A stretch of 64,000 nucleotides of DNA from an uncultured Sphingomonadaceae bacterium. Lineage in GTDB: Bacteria > Pseudomonadota > Alphaproteobacteria > Sphingomonadales > Sphingomonadaceae. The position numbers and the translations under genes are program-made. Below are positions 56,410 to 64,000 of the stretch, in pieces. The notes under the pieces are model-generated. The model saw only the letters and a program-made list of their open reading frames with translations, was not told the origin of the DNA and made no database searches. The stretch's first letter is position 1; every line of letters begins with the position of its first letter. The stretch lies in assembly GCA_937996655.1 (NCBI GenBank), contig CALKUK010000013.1, forward strand, positions 1 to 64,000, written 5' to 3'.

Positions 56410-57192
56410 ATGTCCGATGAAATTTTCTCCAGACAACGCAGACAGTTGAACCGCAGGCGCGCGCTTCGGTCGCAGGGTGATTCGCGCTGGTTGGTAGACC
56501 GGATGGAGGAAGACCTCGCAGATCGCCTCTCCTTCATGTCGCTCGACGTGAAGACTGCGCTTGTTATCGGTGATGGCGCGGCGCGCATCCGCCGCCAATT
56601 GCCGACACAGACGCGGATGTTGACGGCAGACCTGTCCGACGCGCCCGATGTCCAAATTGTGGCGGATGAGGACAGGCTCCCAGTTGCTGATGGTAGCTGT
56701 GATCTGGTCTTTGCTGTGGGCACTTTAGACAGTGTCCATGATTTGCCGGGCGCTCTGTTGCTCATTCGTCGCTGTCTGCGGCCTGGCGGCTTGTTTTTAG
56801 GGGCCATGCTGGGCGCAGGGTCCTTGCCGACCCTCCGAACCATGATGCAGCGCTGTGAAGCTGACGTTGCCGATCAGGCGGTGGCCCGATTCCATCCGCA
56901 GGTCGATGTAAGAGCCGCAGGCGATCTCTTGTTCCGCGCAGGCTTCTCCACGCCGGTGGCGGATCTTGATACTGTTCAGGTCTCCTACTCAAATATCCGC
57001 CGACTGCTGGGCGACATACGGGCGACATCGGGCAATGCCCTCCCGCTGATCCGACCATTCCCTGTCGCGGCGGGCCGGCAATTGCTTCGAACCCCTCCCT
57101 TTCAGGAGCAATTCGGAGTTTTGTATTTCACCGGTTGGGCCCCCGAAATCGGCGAGCCGCGCCCATCAGGCCCCGTCAAAGCGCGTATCTGA
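56410..57192 (+). CDS. SAM-dependent methyltransferase (NDUFAF5/BioC-like)
   Basis: A 260-residue class I methyltransferase. MSDEIFSRQRRQLNRRRALR at the start and the region DRLPVADGSCDLVFAVGTLD (about 88-107, motif II/III) are typical. The glycine-rich motif I is replaced by ALVIGDGAARI, a weaker form. The NDUFAF5-like arrangement (long basic N-terminus, then the SAM fold) suggests an assembly-factor or hydroxylase-like role, but the substrate is unknown. Its 3' end overlaps the convergent mutT gene by 17 bp. Confidence 0.8.
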   Translation: MSDEIFSRQRRQLNRRRALRSQGDSRWLVDRMEEDLADRLSFMSLDVKTALVIGDGAARIRRQLPTQTRMLTADLSDAPDVQIVADEDRLPVADGSCDLVFAVGTLDSVHDLPGALLLIRRCLRPGGLFLGAMLGAGSLPTLRTMMQRCEADVADQAVARFHPQVDVRAAGDLLFRAGFSTPVADLDTVQVSYSNIRRLLGDIRATSGNALPLIRPFPVAAGRQLLRTPPFQEQFGVLYFTGWAPEIGEPRPSGPVKARI

Positions 57193-57598
57193 GCTGATTG
57201 AGCAACGGGACGTCCGCAGGCGGCATCGAAAGCTGCGTCAATTCTTCATAGGCGCACCATTTCAACTCTGAAGCGGCGAGCGGCTGCGGCACACCTGACC
57301 ATGTACGACAAACATATAGCAACAAGAGAAGTTGCCGGTCTTCAAGTGGTTCACACGCAAAAGTGAAGGGTGTAAGGTCAGTTTTATTCACCTGAATGGC
57401 AAGTTCTTCCTCCAACTCACGCACTAGTGCGGCGTCGGCGGTTTCCCCTGGCTCGACCTTTCCTCCCGGGAATTCCCATAATCCGGCCAATGGCTTACCC
57501 TCAGGGCGCAACTGAACAAGCACACGGCTCTGATCATCTATCAGGGCAACTGCTGTGATGAGTAACAAGGGGTTAGCGCCCGGGTAACGGTCCATCAT
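57176..57598 (-). CDS. mutT: Nudix hydrolase, MutT-like 8-oxo-dGTP diphosphatase
   Basis: A 140-residue Nudix hydrolase that sanitises the nucleotide pool. The Nudix box GGKVEPGETADAALVRELEE matches Gx5Ex7REUxEE. WEFPGGKVEPGE, just before the box, is the form of MutT enzymes acting on 8-oxo-dGTP. The length is normal. It overlaps the methyltransferase gene at the 3' end (convergent) and is divergent from the Flp pilin gene, with a 66-bp gap. Confidence 0.88.
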   Translation of the reverse strand: MMDRYPGANPLLLITAVALIDDQSRVLVQLRPEGKPLAGLWEFPGGKVEPGETADAALVRELEEELAIQVNKTDLTPFTFACEPLEDRQLLLLLYVCRTWSGVPQPLAASELKWCAYEELTQLSMPPADVPLLNQLRYAL

Positions 57599-57664
57599 AG
57601 ACGTTTCCTTAACCCCAAATCCGCTATTCAGGCGATGGGGAACACTTGAGACTGGAACACAAAC

Positions 57665-57841
57665 ATGTGGAGCGAATTTGCATGCCGGTTGTGGCGAAGT
57701 GAGCGGGGCGCGACGGCAATCGAATATGGCCTGATTGCCGCACTCATCGTTGTCGCGATCATGACATCGATAGGATCAATCGGGGAAACCGTCAGCGCCA
57801 TGTGGAACAACGTTGCGGACAACTACATGTCCGTTGCCTAA
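57665..57841 (+). CDS. Flp-family type IVb pilin
   Basis: A 58-residue prepilin: a short basic leader ending RSERGATAIEYGLIAALIVV, where the prepilin peptidase would cut after the glycine (G15), leaving a hydrophobic helix (about 19-40) and a small C-terminus with ETVSAMWNNVADNYM. The RGATAIEYGLIAALI motif is that of Flp pilins of tight-adherence (Tad) systems. No tad/cpa assembly genes are in the window, so this is a solitary copy. It lies between divergent mutT and the convergent M48 gene, and no clear ribosome-binding site is seen. Confidence 0.88.
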   Translation: MWSEFACRLWRSERGATAIEYGLIAALIVVAIMTSIGSIGETVSAMWNNVADNYMSVA

Positions 57842-57888
57842 AAATGGCGCTTTTGGGTCAAATAATCGGGCATGTTTGCCAGACTGAC

Positions 57889-59367
57889 CTAGGAGCCCTG
57901 CACCACAATTTTGACTTTTTGTCCGGGCTTTAATCCTTCATCGGCCCCAAGCCCGTTCAGAACGCGAAAACGTTCCAGTTTGTAATCCGGATAGGCCATC
58001 CGGTCTGACAGCGATCGGACTGTGTCGGTGGACTTCACGGACACAACATCGATTCGGCGTGGCTTGATGGCCGCAACCTCCGTTGCATTGAGCCGACGGA
58101 CGCTCTGAAACAGCGAATTGAACGTCGATGCCCCCACGGGGTTAATCGCGACGATATGATAGGCTGAGCTGGGACCGAACACATATGCATAAACGGTAAC
58201 GTCAACTTGGCCTGACTGGGTATTTGCCTGTGCCGTGGCATAGCCCACGTCCAACCCGTTGATCGTTGTGCGCCGGACCGTGCCGTAATTCACCTGTGTC
58301 TGATTGCCGCCAACGGCTTTAAAAACGTTCCCAATATATGTGTCGAGATTGCCATCAAACGGCCCACCCGAAAATTGGGCTTGCCCACCGGTGCCGGTGA
58401 TGGACACAGCCTGCGTCCCATTGTTCAGCACGAAACCTGAGGGGGCATCAAAGCCCAGCTTCAGTTCTGGATGACGAAAACTGCTGCCCTCAACCACGCC
58501 CTGTTTTGGGTCATCGTCGTAGAGCATGCCATCCAGCATCTGGAGAAAAGTATCGCGGTTGGTCGTCTTGCCCGTCGCCACCGTCGCCAACGCCTTTTGG
58601 CGGGATCGGGTGACACGGCTGGCAGGGTCTGGGTGCGTGCTTGCCCATTCCGGCAAAGCGTTATCGGATTTACCGGCGCGCCGGGTATCAAGTGACGTTT
58701 GCGCCGCCAGCGATGCGAGCATGGTGGACGATGCGACGGGATCATAACCGCTACGGGCGAGGTATGTGACGCCCAGATCATCGGCCTCATATTCCTGCGC
58801 ACGGGAGTAGCTCAGCACGTAACGCTGCGCGATGGCCCCGCCAAGCTGCTGGCCTAGTTTTGCGCCATCACCGCCCAGCAAGACGCCGCCAAGCACCGTT
58901 GCGAGAACAGCTCCAAGCCCTGCCCGCGTGGCGCGATCATTGCGCTTCTGGGAATGGCGGGCCGCGACGTGACCGACCTCATGCCCAAGAACGGAAGCAA
59001 GTTCCGCCTCATTGTTCATAAGGGCCATGAGTTGGCGGGTCACATAGACATAGCCGCCGGGGATAGCGAAGGCGTTGTTCACCGGAGAGTTGAGGAGAGA
59101 AATCGTAAACTCGGTCGGCTGGTTCGCCAATCCGGACTGAGAGGCAATTCTGCGGCCAACGGTCGTGACATAGGCCGCCTGCGGACCTTCATAAAGGCCG
59201 CCAAATTCAGCCAGCAATTCAGGATGGGCCTTCGCGCCGGTCGCCTTATCCTTGGCAGACATGGCTTGCGGCACAGTGGCCGCACTATTCTTCGCCACAC
59301 TTTGTGCGGAAATATCCTGTGCCATCATTATGGCAAAGGCTGACCCAGCCAGCACCCACTTCTTCAT
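57889..59367 (-). CDS. M48 family metalloprotease with C-terminal LysM-like domain
   Basis: A 492-residue exported zinc protease resembling BepA/YfgC-type envelope quality-control enzymes. The signal peptide covers 1-21 (ending AQDISAQ). H129-E130-x2-H133 in LGHEVGHVAARH binds zinc, and E194 in QEYEADDLG is the third ligand. Residues about 440-490 (TDTVRSLSDRMAYPDYKLER to GLKPGQKVKIVV) resemble a LysM peptidoglycan-binding domain. Its likely site is the periplasm, acting on misfolded outer-membrane proteins; this is family inference. It is 47 bp downstream of accA on the same strand. Confidence 0.9.
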   Translation of the reverse strand: MKKWVLAGSAFAIMMAQDISAQSVAKNSAATVPQAMSAKDKATGAKAHPELLAEFGGLYEGPQAAYVTTVGRRIASQSGLANQPTEFTISLLNSPVNNAFAIPGGYVYVTRQLMALMNNEAELASVLGHEVGHVAARHSQKRNDRATRAGLGAVLATVLGGVLLGGDGAKLGQQLGGAIAQRYVLSYSRAQEYEADDLGVTYLARSGYDPVASSTMLASLAAQTSLDTRRAGKSDNALPEWASTHPDPASRVTRSRQKALATVATGKTTNRDTFLQMLDGMLYDDDPKQGVVEGSSFRHPELKLGFDAPSGFVLNNGTQAVSITGTGGQAQFSGGPFDGNLDTYIGNVFKAVGGNQTQVNYGTVRRTTINGLDVGYATAQANTQSGQVDVTVYAYVFGPSSAYHIVAINPVGASTFNSLFQSVRRLNATEVAAIKPRRIDVVSVKSTDTVRSLSDRMAYPDYKLERFRVLNGLGADEGLKPGQKVKIVVQGS

Positions 59368-59414
59368 TTACGCGCTCCTCTCATCCCGCATCGGGACGCG
59401 CGGAGAAGTTGGGA

Positions 59415-60356
59415 TTACAGCACGCCCATCGCAAGAAATTTCTGCCGACGTTCCTGCTTAACCTGATCACGCGTCAGTCGGGACAGTGAATCCAATGACT
59501 TGCCGATCGCCGTGCCGAGCGCATCGATGGCAGCAGCAGGAGAACGATGGGCGCCGCCCACGGGTTCGGCCACGATTTCGTCGATGATTCCCAAGCGCTT
59601 CAAGTCCTGGGCAGTGATTCGCATGGCTTCGGCAGCGTCCGCCGCCTTCTCTGCGGTGCGCCACAAGATAGATGCGCAGCCTTCCGGCGAAATGACGGAA
59701 TAGACGGCATGTTCAAACATCAAGACGCGGTTAGCTGCGGCCAGAGCGACGGCACCGCCGGACCCGCCTTCACCGACCACGGCGGCAATCAGGGGAACCC
59801 CGAGTTCCAGACATTTCTCGGTCGAGCGGGCAATGGCTTCCGCCTGTCCTCGTTCTTCAGCCTGAACGCCCGGGAAAGCGCCGGAGGTGTCCACCAGCGT
59901 CACTACAGGCACGTTAAAACGGTCGGCCAGTTCCATGAGGCGAATGGCCTTGCGATAGCCTTCGGGCTTCCCCATGCCGAAATTATGGCGGATGCGCGTG
60001 GCGGTATCATCGCCCTTCTCATGGCCGATCACCATCACGCGTCGCCCGCCCAAACGACCGAGACCGCCAAGAATGGCCTGATCATCACCAAAGGCGCGAT
60101 CACCGGCCAGCGGCATGAAATCGTCAATCAACTGCGCGACATAATTCTTGAAATGAGGCCGGTCGGGATGCCGCGCAACCTGCGTCTTCTGCCAGGGCGA
60201 CAGCTTGGCATAAGTGTCATGCAACAATCGGTCTGCTTTCGCCTCTAATTTTGCGATCTCAGAATCGATATCGGTTGCGTCCGCACTTTCGCGCAACTCG
60301 GCAATACGAGCGAGAAGTTCCGCGACAGGTTTTTCAAATTCAAGCAAGGCTACCAT
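59415..60356 (-). CDS. accA: Acetyl-CoA carboxylase carboxyltransferase subunit alpha
   Basis: Alpha subunit of the carboxyltransferase that makes malonyl-CoA for fatty acid synthesis. The 313 residues show [20 protein letters not shown] at the start, then [60 protein letters not shown] and [18 protein letters not shown]. The length is normal. It is 11 nt after xerD and upstream of the M48 gene. Partner subunits AccB, AccC and AccD are not in the window. Confidence 0.96.
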   Translation of the reverse strand: MVALLEFEKPVAELLARIAELRESADATDIDSEIAKLEAKADRLLHDTYAKLSPWQKTQVARHPDRPHFKNYVAQLIDDFMPLAGDRAFGDDQAILGGLGRLGGRRVMVIGHEKGDDTATRIRHNFGMGKPEGYRKAIRLMELADRFNVPVVTLVDTSGAFPGVQAEERGQAEAIARSTEKCLELGVPLIAAVVGEGGSGGAVALAAANRVLMFEHAVYSVISPEGCASILWRTAEKAADAAEAMRITAQDLKRLGIIDEIVAEPVGGAHRSPAAAIDALGTAIGKSLDSLSRLTRDQVKQERRQKFLAMGVL

Positions 60357-60367
60357 GAGGGGAGCGG

Positions 60368-61273
60368 TTACGAGCCACGACGCCGGACGTCAACGAGAGG
60401 ATGCCGCGCATTGACCAGTTCAACGAGGCGGCGGCTGTCGACATGCGTGTAGATCTCGGTTGTCGAGATATCTGCATGCCCCAGCAGCATCTGAAGCGCG
60501 CGAAGATCTGCCCCGCCTTCGAGCAAATGGGTGGCAAAGGCGTGGCGCAGCACATGGGGGCTAATCCTGTCAGGCGATAGCCCCGCCTGCCCGGCCAGTT
60601 CCTTGATCAGTTGAAACAAGCGGACGCGGCTTAAATGCGATTTGCCGGATGGGAACAGCCAATGCGACCCAGCTGGGCGGACCACCATCCAATCAGAGAC
60701 GGCCGCACGCGCGCGATCTGAAACGGGAACGAGGCGCTCCTTATCCCCCTTCCCTTTCAGGATCGCAAAAGGCCGGTCCGGAACGATGGCACGCACATGA
60801 AGCGACACAGCCTCAGTGGCCCGAAGGCCGGACCCATAAAGGATCTCCAGCAGCGCATGAAGGCGGATGTCAGAAAGCTTCGCATTTGCCTGCGCCTTGC
60901 GCCGCTCAACCTCCACAAACAACGCCTCAATGTCCGCGTGGCTGAGTGTTTTGGGGAGGCTTCGTCCCCGACCGGGCTTGGGAAGGGCATGAGAGGGATC
61001 GTCAGCGCGGTGCCCCTCATCCGCCAAAAATCCAAAGAACCGCCGCAAAGCCGAGGACTTGCGTGAAACAGATGAAACGGCAAGATCGGCCCAATGGTCT
61101 GCTAAGGTGTGTATCGCATCCGCGTCGGCCGATGAAAGCGCACCGCCCAGCTGCATCGAGGCCGCCCGAAGATCAGATTCATAGGCGAGAAGGCTGTTCC
61201 GGGCGGCCCCCGCCTCAGCCGACATCATCTCCAGAAATCGTGCAATCAACCGATGGTCAGACGACGTAGACAT
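60368..61273 (-). CDS. xerD: Tyrosine recombinase XerD
   Basis: Site-specific recombinase that resolves chromosome dimers at dif together with XerC. The 301 residues have an N-terminal SAM-like core-binding domain ([20 protein letters not shown]) and the catalytic domain with R in [13 protein letters not shown] in [14 protein letters not shown]-x2-R in [13 protein letters not shown] in [16 protein letters not shown] and the nucleophile Y in the same segment. The length, and the absence of phage or integron neighbours, support XerD rather than a mobile integrase. It overlaps nothing but is 2 bp from the large exported-protein gene. Confidence 0.94.
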   Translation of the reverse strand: MSTSSDHRLIARFLEMMSAEAGAARNSLLAYESDLRAASMQLGGALSSADADAIHTLADHWADLAVSSVSRKSSALRRFFGFLADEGHRADDPSHALPKPGRGRSLPKTLSHADIEALFVEVERRKAQANAKLSDIRLHALLEILYGSGLRATEAVSLHVRAIVPDRPFAILKGKGDKERLVPVSDRARAAVSDWMVVRPAGSHWLFPSGKSHLSRVRLFQLIKELAGQAGLSPDRISPHVLRHAFATHLLEGGADLRALQMLLGHADISTTEIYTHVDSRRLVELVNARHPLVDVRRRGS

Positions 61274-61275
61274 TG

Positions 61276-63123
61276 TCAGACGCGGGAGACGGCCTCTACC
61301 GCGATCATGCGTGCCTCAGCCTCCAAGCCCACGCGCCGCAAGGCGGACACAACGCGGTAGAGATGCGCTGGAGGAATATCCGCCCAGTGGCTGGACTGAA
61401 GGCCAACAGCACAGAGGATGGCAACGGCACCCGGTGATTTGCGCTGAACGGCTTCCTCAAGTGCATCGGACCATTTCGAACGGCGCCCGATGGGCACTTC
61501 AAACTGTTCCGCCATGGACGAGATGGCCGTGCCGGAAACGCGCCCGAGGCCGGCCAAACCTGCAAAGAGAAATTTGGAACGAAGGTCCGCGTTCTCCTCG
61601 CCAGCATTACCGAAATTCTCTATGTCGCTTTCGGACAATGTGCCTGGTGAACGGGGTGCACCGACCGCAAGATAGCCCCATGCCAATGGAATATCGCTCG
61701 ACTGCACGACGGGGATCCAATTAGCTGCCTGTTTGTCCAGTCCTGCGGAAAACATCGACGAAATCAGAAGCGGGGCCTGTTCTGCAAAATTATCGCTGGG
61801 GCGGATCTGCGTCGCCAGACGCGCGGTGGTGATCTGCCGGGCATAATCCTGCCATTCACCTAGCGAGTCCATGGACCAATATTGGCCCATCAACCGCACA
61901 CGCTCTTCCGAATCTACGGCAATAAAAGCCTGCCGAAGCACATCAAATGGCTTCCCGCTGCGGTCACCCGCATCTGTCTCGTCAAAGGCTGCGCCGTAAA
62001 AATCAACCAGTGCGCGGCTCGACAATATGCCAAGCGCGCCTGCGCGTTCCGCATCACTTAGGCGGCTCGAAAAACTGAGCAACGGCGCCTGTGCCCGCCA
62101 TGCCCGTGTCCTGGGGTTCAGCGTCTGCATCAGCCGCTCGGGAATTTCGAGGCCTGTGGCTGTCGCCATGCCGAAACGCCAAGTGTCGATGGAGTCAATT
62201 TCATCCCAATTAACCGACACGGCACGCCGCGTGTTGGATGCAGCGCCCACCACCTTTTCTGCAAAAATGACGTCGGGATTGTTGTCACCCTTCCGGCTGC
62301 GGGCGCGGTCCAGCTGCGCCGATGCCAGTGAAGACTCCCCAGAAAAAGCCGAACAGATGGCGCGCGCCAACGTCCAGCTCGTATCCTTATTGGCAATGTC
62401 GACACCTTCGGTCATCGGACACATCGCAGCTGGGTCTGCTGACGCAAGCGCAGCCTGCATGCCTGTCGCGAAAAGAGCCGGCGTATATTGGTCGACATCA
62501 ACGGCCTGTACCAAGGCACGCGCGCTGTTGGCCTCCCCCATGCGGACAAGAAGCCCAGCCCGCGCTGCCACCCAGTCCGCCCCGCTGATGCCGGACGGTG
62601 TCTTTGCGGTGCTCAACAAGGCCCGGCGCAAGACAATCGACGCCCAGCGCGACGCAATGGGGGCATCAATCTTATTCATCACGGATTGCAAATAGTGACC
62701 GTTAATCCCGGAATAAGCCGCAAGGCCCATGTTTCCATCGGTTGCGCCTAATAGACCGACGACTTCAGTGGAGCGGCGGACATGCGGCGGAATATCGACG
62801 AGGAGGACGGGCGCATCCGCATTCTCCTCGTCCTTCTTGGCATCTGTCGCGACAAGACCAGTCAACGTCCCTGTGTCTTCAGCCGCTGTGGGCGCGGGCG
62901 TGGCAGGGGACATGTCGACAGGACGAGGATCTGCTTCAATCCGCGGGCGCGTTGGCTCTTGTTCCTGCTTGCGTGGCGCCGGTGCCGAGGGCGCATCGCC
63001 AAAGCCGGGCGGAAGGATTGATTCGGGCCGATCCTGGCTCAGCGCCGGGATTGCGACGAGCGCGATGCCTGCTGTGGCAAGCAAGGCCAGCTTTGAAACT
63101 CGTTTGTCAGGACGCATGAGCAT
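61276..63123 (-). CDS. Large exported protein of unknown function
   Basis: A 615-residue protein I do not recognise by name. It has a signal-like N-terminus (VSKLALLATAGIALVAIPAL, then SQDRP), a proline-rich spacer (about 35-85, GFGDAPSAPAPRKQEQEPTR), then about 480 residues that are alanine-rich and helical, in repeat-like arrays (RALLSTAKTPSGISGADWVA, AGLLVRMGEANSARALVQAV). This is consistent with a TPR/Sel1-like superhelix in the periplasm. No catalytic motif is visible. It lies directly upstream of xerD and accA and divergent from aroK. The second Met (63117) is an alternative start. Confidence 0.7.
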   Translation of the reverse strand: MLMRPDKRVSKLALLATAGIALVAIPALSQDRPESILPPGFGDAPSAPAPRKQEQEPTRPRIEADPRPVDMSPATPAPTAAEDTGTLTGLVATDAKKDEENADAPVLLVDIPPHVRRSTEVVGLLGATDGNMGLAAYSGINGHYLQSVMNKIDAPIASRWASIVLRRALLSTAKTPSGISGADWVAARAGLLVRMGEANSARALVQAVDVDQYTPALFATGMQAALASADPAAMCPMTEGVDIANKDTSWTLARAICSAFSGESSLASAQLDRARSRKGDNNPDVIFAEKVVGAASNTRRAVSVNWDEIDSIDTWRFGMATATGLEIPERLMQTLNPRTRAWRAQAPLLSFSSRLSDAERAGALGILSSRALVDFYGAAFDETDAGDRSGKPFDVLRQAFIAVDSEERVRLMGQYWSMDSLGEWQDYARQITTARLATQIRPSDNFAEQAPLLISSMFSAGLDKQAANWIPVVQSSDIPLAWGYLAVGAPRSPGTLSESDIENFGNAGEENADLRSKFLFAGLAGLGRVSGTAISSMAEQFEVPIGRRSKWSDALEEAVQRKSPGAVAILCAVGLQSSHWADIPPAHLYRVVSALRRVGLEAEARMIAVEAVSRV

Positions 63124-63235
63124 TTACCGGCATTTCCATAACTTTGACGGACTTTCCCAAAATCAGGCCCGCGAAAAAGAACAGGTATCCGATGCAGGCA
63201 ATAAGCAACACACCGAATTTATTCCCGCAGCCCAT
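63107..63235 (-). CDS. Possible small membrane protein upstream of the large exported protein
   Basis: A 42-codon frame from an ATG at 63233-63235, beginning MGCGNKFGVLLIACIGYLFF. One transmembrane helix (about 7-26), followed by a short basic and polar tail. Its stop overlaps the start of the 615-residue protein by 17 nt, which would couple their translation. There is no good Shine-Dalgarno site and the frame opens upstream without a clear start, so it may be non-coding. No family is recognised. Confidence 0.3.
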   Translation of the reverse strand: MGCGNKFGVLLIACIGYLFFFAGLILGKSVKVMEMPVNAHAS

Positions 63236-63312
63236 AAACCACCACTGGGTCTCTTCAAGAAGGTTTCGACGCCTTTTGCCCGACAGGCCTTGGCTGTGTA
63301 TAGCCCCTGGCC

Positions 63313-63849
63313 ATGAATCCGGACACAACCTCTCTGCCTGACCAAAAGTCAAAGCCGATCGCACTTGTCGGAATGATGGGCGTCGGAAAGACGAGCATTG
63401 GCCGCCGCTTGGCGCAAAGGCTCCAAATTCCGTTCGTTGATGCAGATCAGGAAATCATCGACGCTGCTGGGTTATCCATCCCCGAAATCTTCGAAAAATT
63501 CGGAGAGGCGCATTTCAGAGACGGAGAACGCCGTGTCATTGCGAGGCTTTTTGATGGAAAGCGCAAGGTCATCGCAACAGGCGGTGGTGCGTTCGTTAAT
63601 GAAGAGACGCGCAGCCTTATGCTGGAGCGTGCGACGGTGATCTGGCTGGACGCAGATATCGACACGCTGGTCGAGCGCACAGCCCGCAAGGGCGACCGCC
63701 CCCTGCTCGCCAACGGTGACGCCCGCCAGATATTGACCAAACTCGCAGCCGAGCGAAACCCGCTCTACGCACAGGCCCACATCCACATAAAAAGCCAATC
63801 CACACCGCATGAGGCAACATTGGAATCGATTTTGAAGGCACTGTCATGA
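63313..63849 (+). CDS. aroK: Shikimate kinase
   Basis: Fifth step of the shikimate pathway: ATP-dependent 3-phosphorylation of shikimate. The 178 residues contain Walker A LVGMMGVGKTSIGRRLAQRL, shikimate-binding DADQEIIDAAG and FRDGERRVIARL, VIATGGGAFVNEETR (the glycine motif) and RNPLYAQAHI. It overlaps the aroB start by 4 nt (ATGA), the usual aroK-aroB order. It is divergent from the large exported-protein gene. Confidence 0.96.
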   Translation: MNPDTTSLPDQKSKPIALVGMMGVGKTSIGRRLAQRLQIPFVDADQEIIDAAGLSIPEIFEKFGEAHFRDGERRVIARLFDGKRKVIATGGGAFVNEETRSLMLERATVIWLDADIDTLVERTARKGDRPLLANGDARQILTKLAAERNPLYAQAHIHIKSQSTPHEATLESILKALS

Positions 63850-64000
63850 AGGCCACAGTAAATGTCGGGCTTGGCGCCCGCAGCTATGACATTCTCATCG
63901 GTAACGGCCTGTTGGACCGCGCTGACCATTGTATTGCGCCGATATTGGCAGGGCGTCCTCCAATCATCATCACAGACGAGACCGTCGCAGGGACACAGCT
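63846..64000 (+). CDS. aroB: 3-dehydroquinate synthase, N-terminal part (cut by window edge)
   Basis: The first 51 codons of the second shikimate-pathway enzyme, which converts DAHP to 3-dehydroquinate using NAD+ and a divalent metal. The translation begins MKATVNVGLGARSYDILIGN and reaches PPIIITDETVAGTQ, the start of the NAD-binding domain as in AroB. It overlaps aroK by 4 nt (ATGA). The metal-binding and catalytic residues lie beyond the window. Confidence 0.92.
   Translation, partial: MKATVNVGLGARSYDILIGNGLLDRADHCIAPILAGRPPIIITDETVAGTQ

Noticed and set aside
60368..61273. XerD-like recombinase as a mobile-element integrase
   Set aside because: Length, all catalytic residues and position in a housekeeping operon fit chromosomal XerD, and no mobile cargo or cassette repeats surround it.

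Overview
The window looks like a chromosomal segment of an alphaproteobacterium, most likely a member of the Sphingomonadales. The evidence is: a recA SOS box of the alphaproteobacterial GTTC-N7-GTTC type; CckA, RcdA and an HdaA-like protein; a DksA with only one zinc-finger cysteine; a short-chain acyl-CoA regulator paired with pccB; DUF465, DUF1178, DUF1465 and DUF2062 genes; and a VPAPP-type exosortase sorting tail. Coding density is very high, many genes overlap by 1-17 nt, and the content is core metabolism and housekeeping. I see no insertion sequence, prophage, CRISPR array or rRNA operon. The species-level assignment is inference.

Region by region. 1-3551 (minus): propionyl-CoA to succinyl-CoA operon (pccB, small membrane protein, methylmalonyl-CoA epimerase, enoyl-CoA hydratase, methylmalonyl-CoA mutase cut by the window edge). 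The hydratase gene is flanked by two different palindromic intergenic repeats. A divergent ScfR-like regulator at 3677 shares an intergenic region with two TTTGCAAA palindromes. 5.1-8.7 kb: extended SDR reductase, acetyl-CoA synthetase, DUF2721 membrane protein. 8.6-11.6 kb: glutathione reductase and phosphoglucose isomerase. 11.7-14.1 kb: lepB-rnc-era. 14.1-17.4 kb: MntP-like exporter, sirtuin, dapB, nth, a small exported protein and tRNA-Arg(CCG). 17.5-21.6 kb: alaS and recA, separated by a hairpin-rich intergenic region. 21.6-25.9 kb: dapA-smpB-DUF2062-cckA. 26-28.5 kb: lytic transglycosylase and GreB. 28.5-32.7 kb: PPK2, aspS, rnd. 32.7-36.7 kb: hdaA with a DUF2066/HMA-like protein, divergent from purM and a purN that carries an extra YjbR-like domain. 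36.7-41.8 kb (minus): recO, leuB, threonine dehydratase, metZ, apaG, LysR regulator.

41.9-44.9 kb (plus): an overlapping three-gene cassette encoding a polysaccharide-deacetylase-like protein, a FemAB/BioF2-like acyltransferase and a JmjC/cupin-like oxygenase. This is the best candidate in the window for an undescribed pathway. 44.9-47 kb: RcdA, two divergent DUF465 proteins, PilZ, DksA. 47.3-48.4 kb: a Ser/Thr/Gly-rich exported protein with a PEP-CTERM-like tail. 48.5-54 kb: serS, rimO, leucyl aminopeptidase, an SH3-only protein, argC, tRNA-Arg(CCT). 54-57.6 kb: DUF1178, nitrilase-family amidase, grxC, comF, methyltransferase, mutT. 57.7-63.1 kb: solitary Flp pilin, M48 protease, accA, xerD and a large exported protein of unknown function. 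63.3-64 kb: aroK and the start of aroB.

Functional links: the propionate operon and its regulator; acetyl-CoA synthetase with a sirtuin of the class that activates it; lysine/DAP biosynthesis (dapA, dapB); cell-cycle control (cckA, rcdA, hdaA); and cell-surface functions (deacetylase/acyltransferase/oxygenase cassette, PEP-CTERM-like protein, Flp pilin). Starts were moved inside several long reading frames on the basis of family N-termini and ribosome-binding sites, as stated in each entry.
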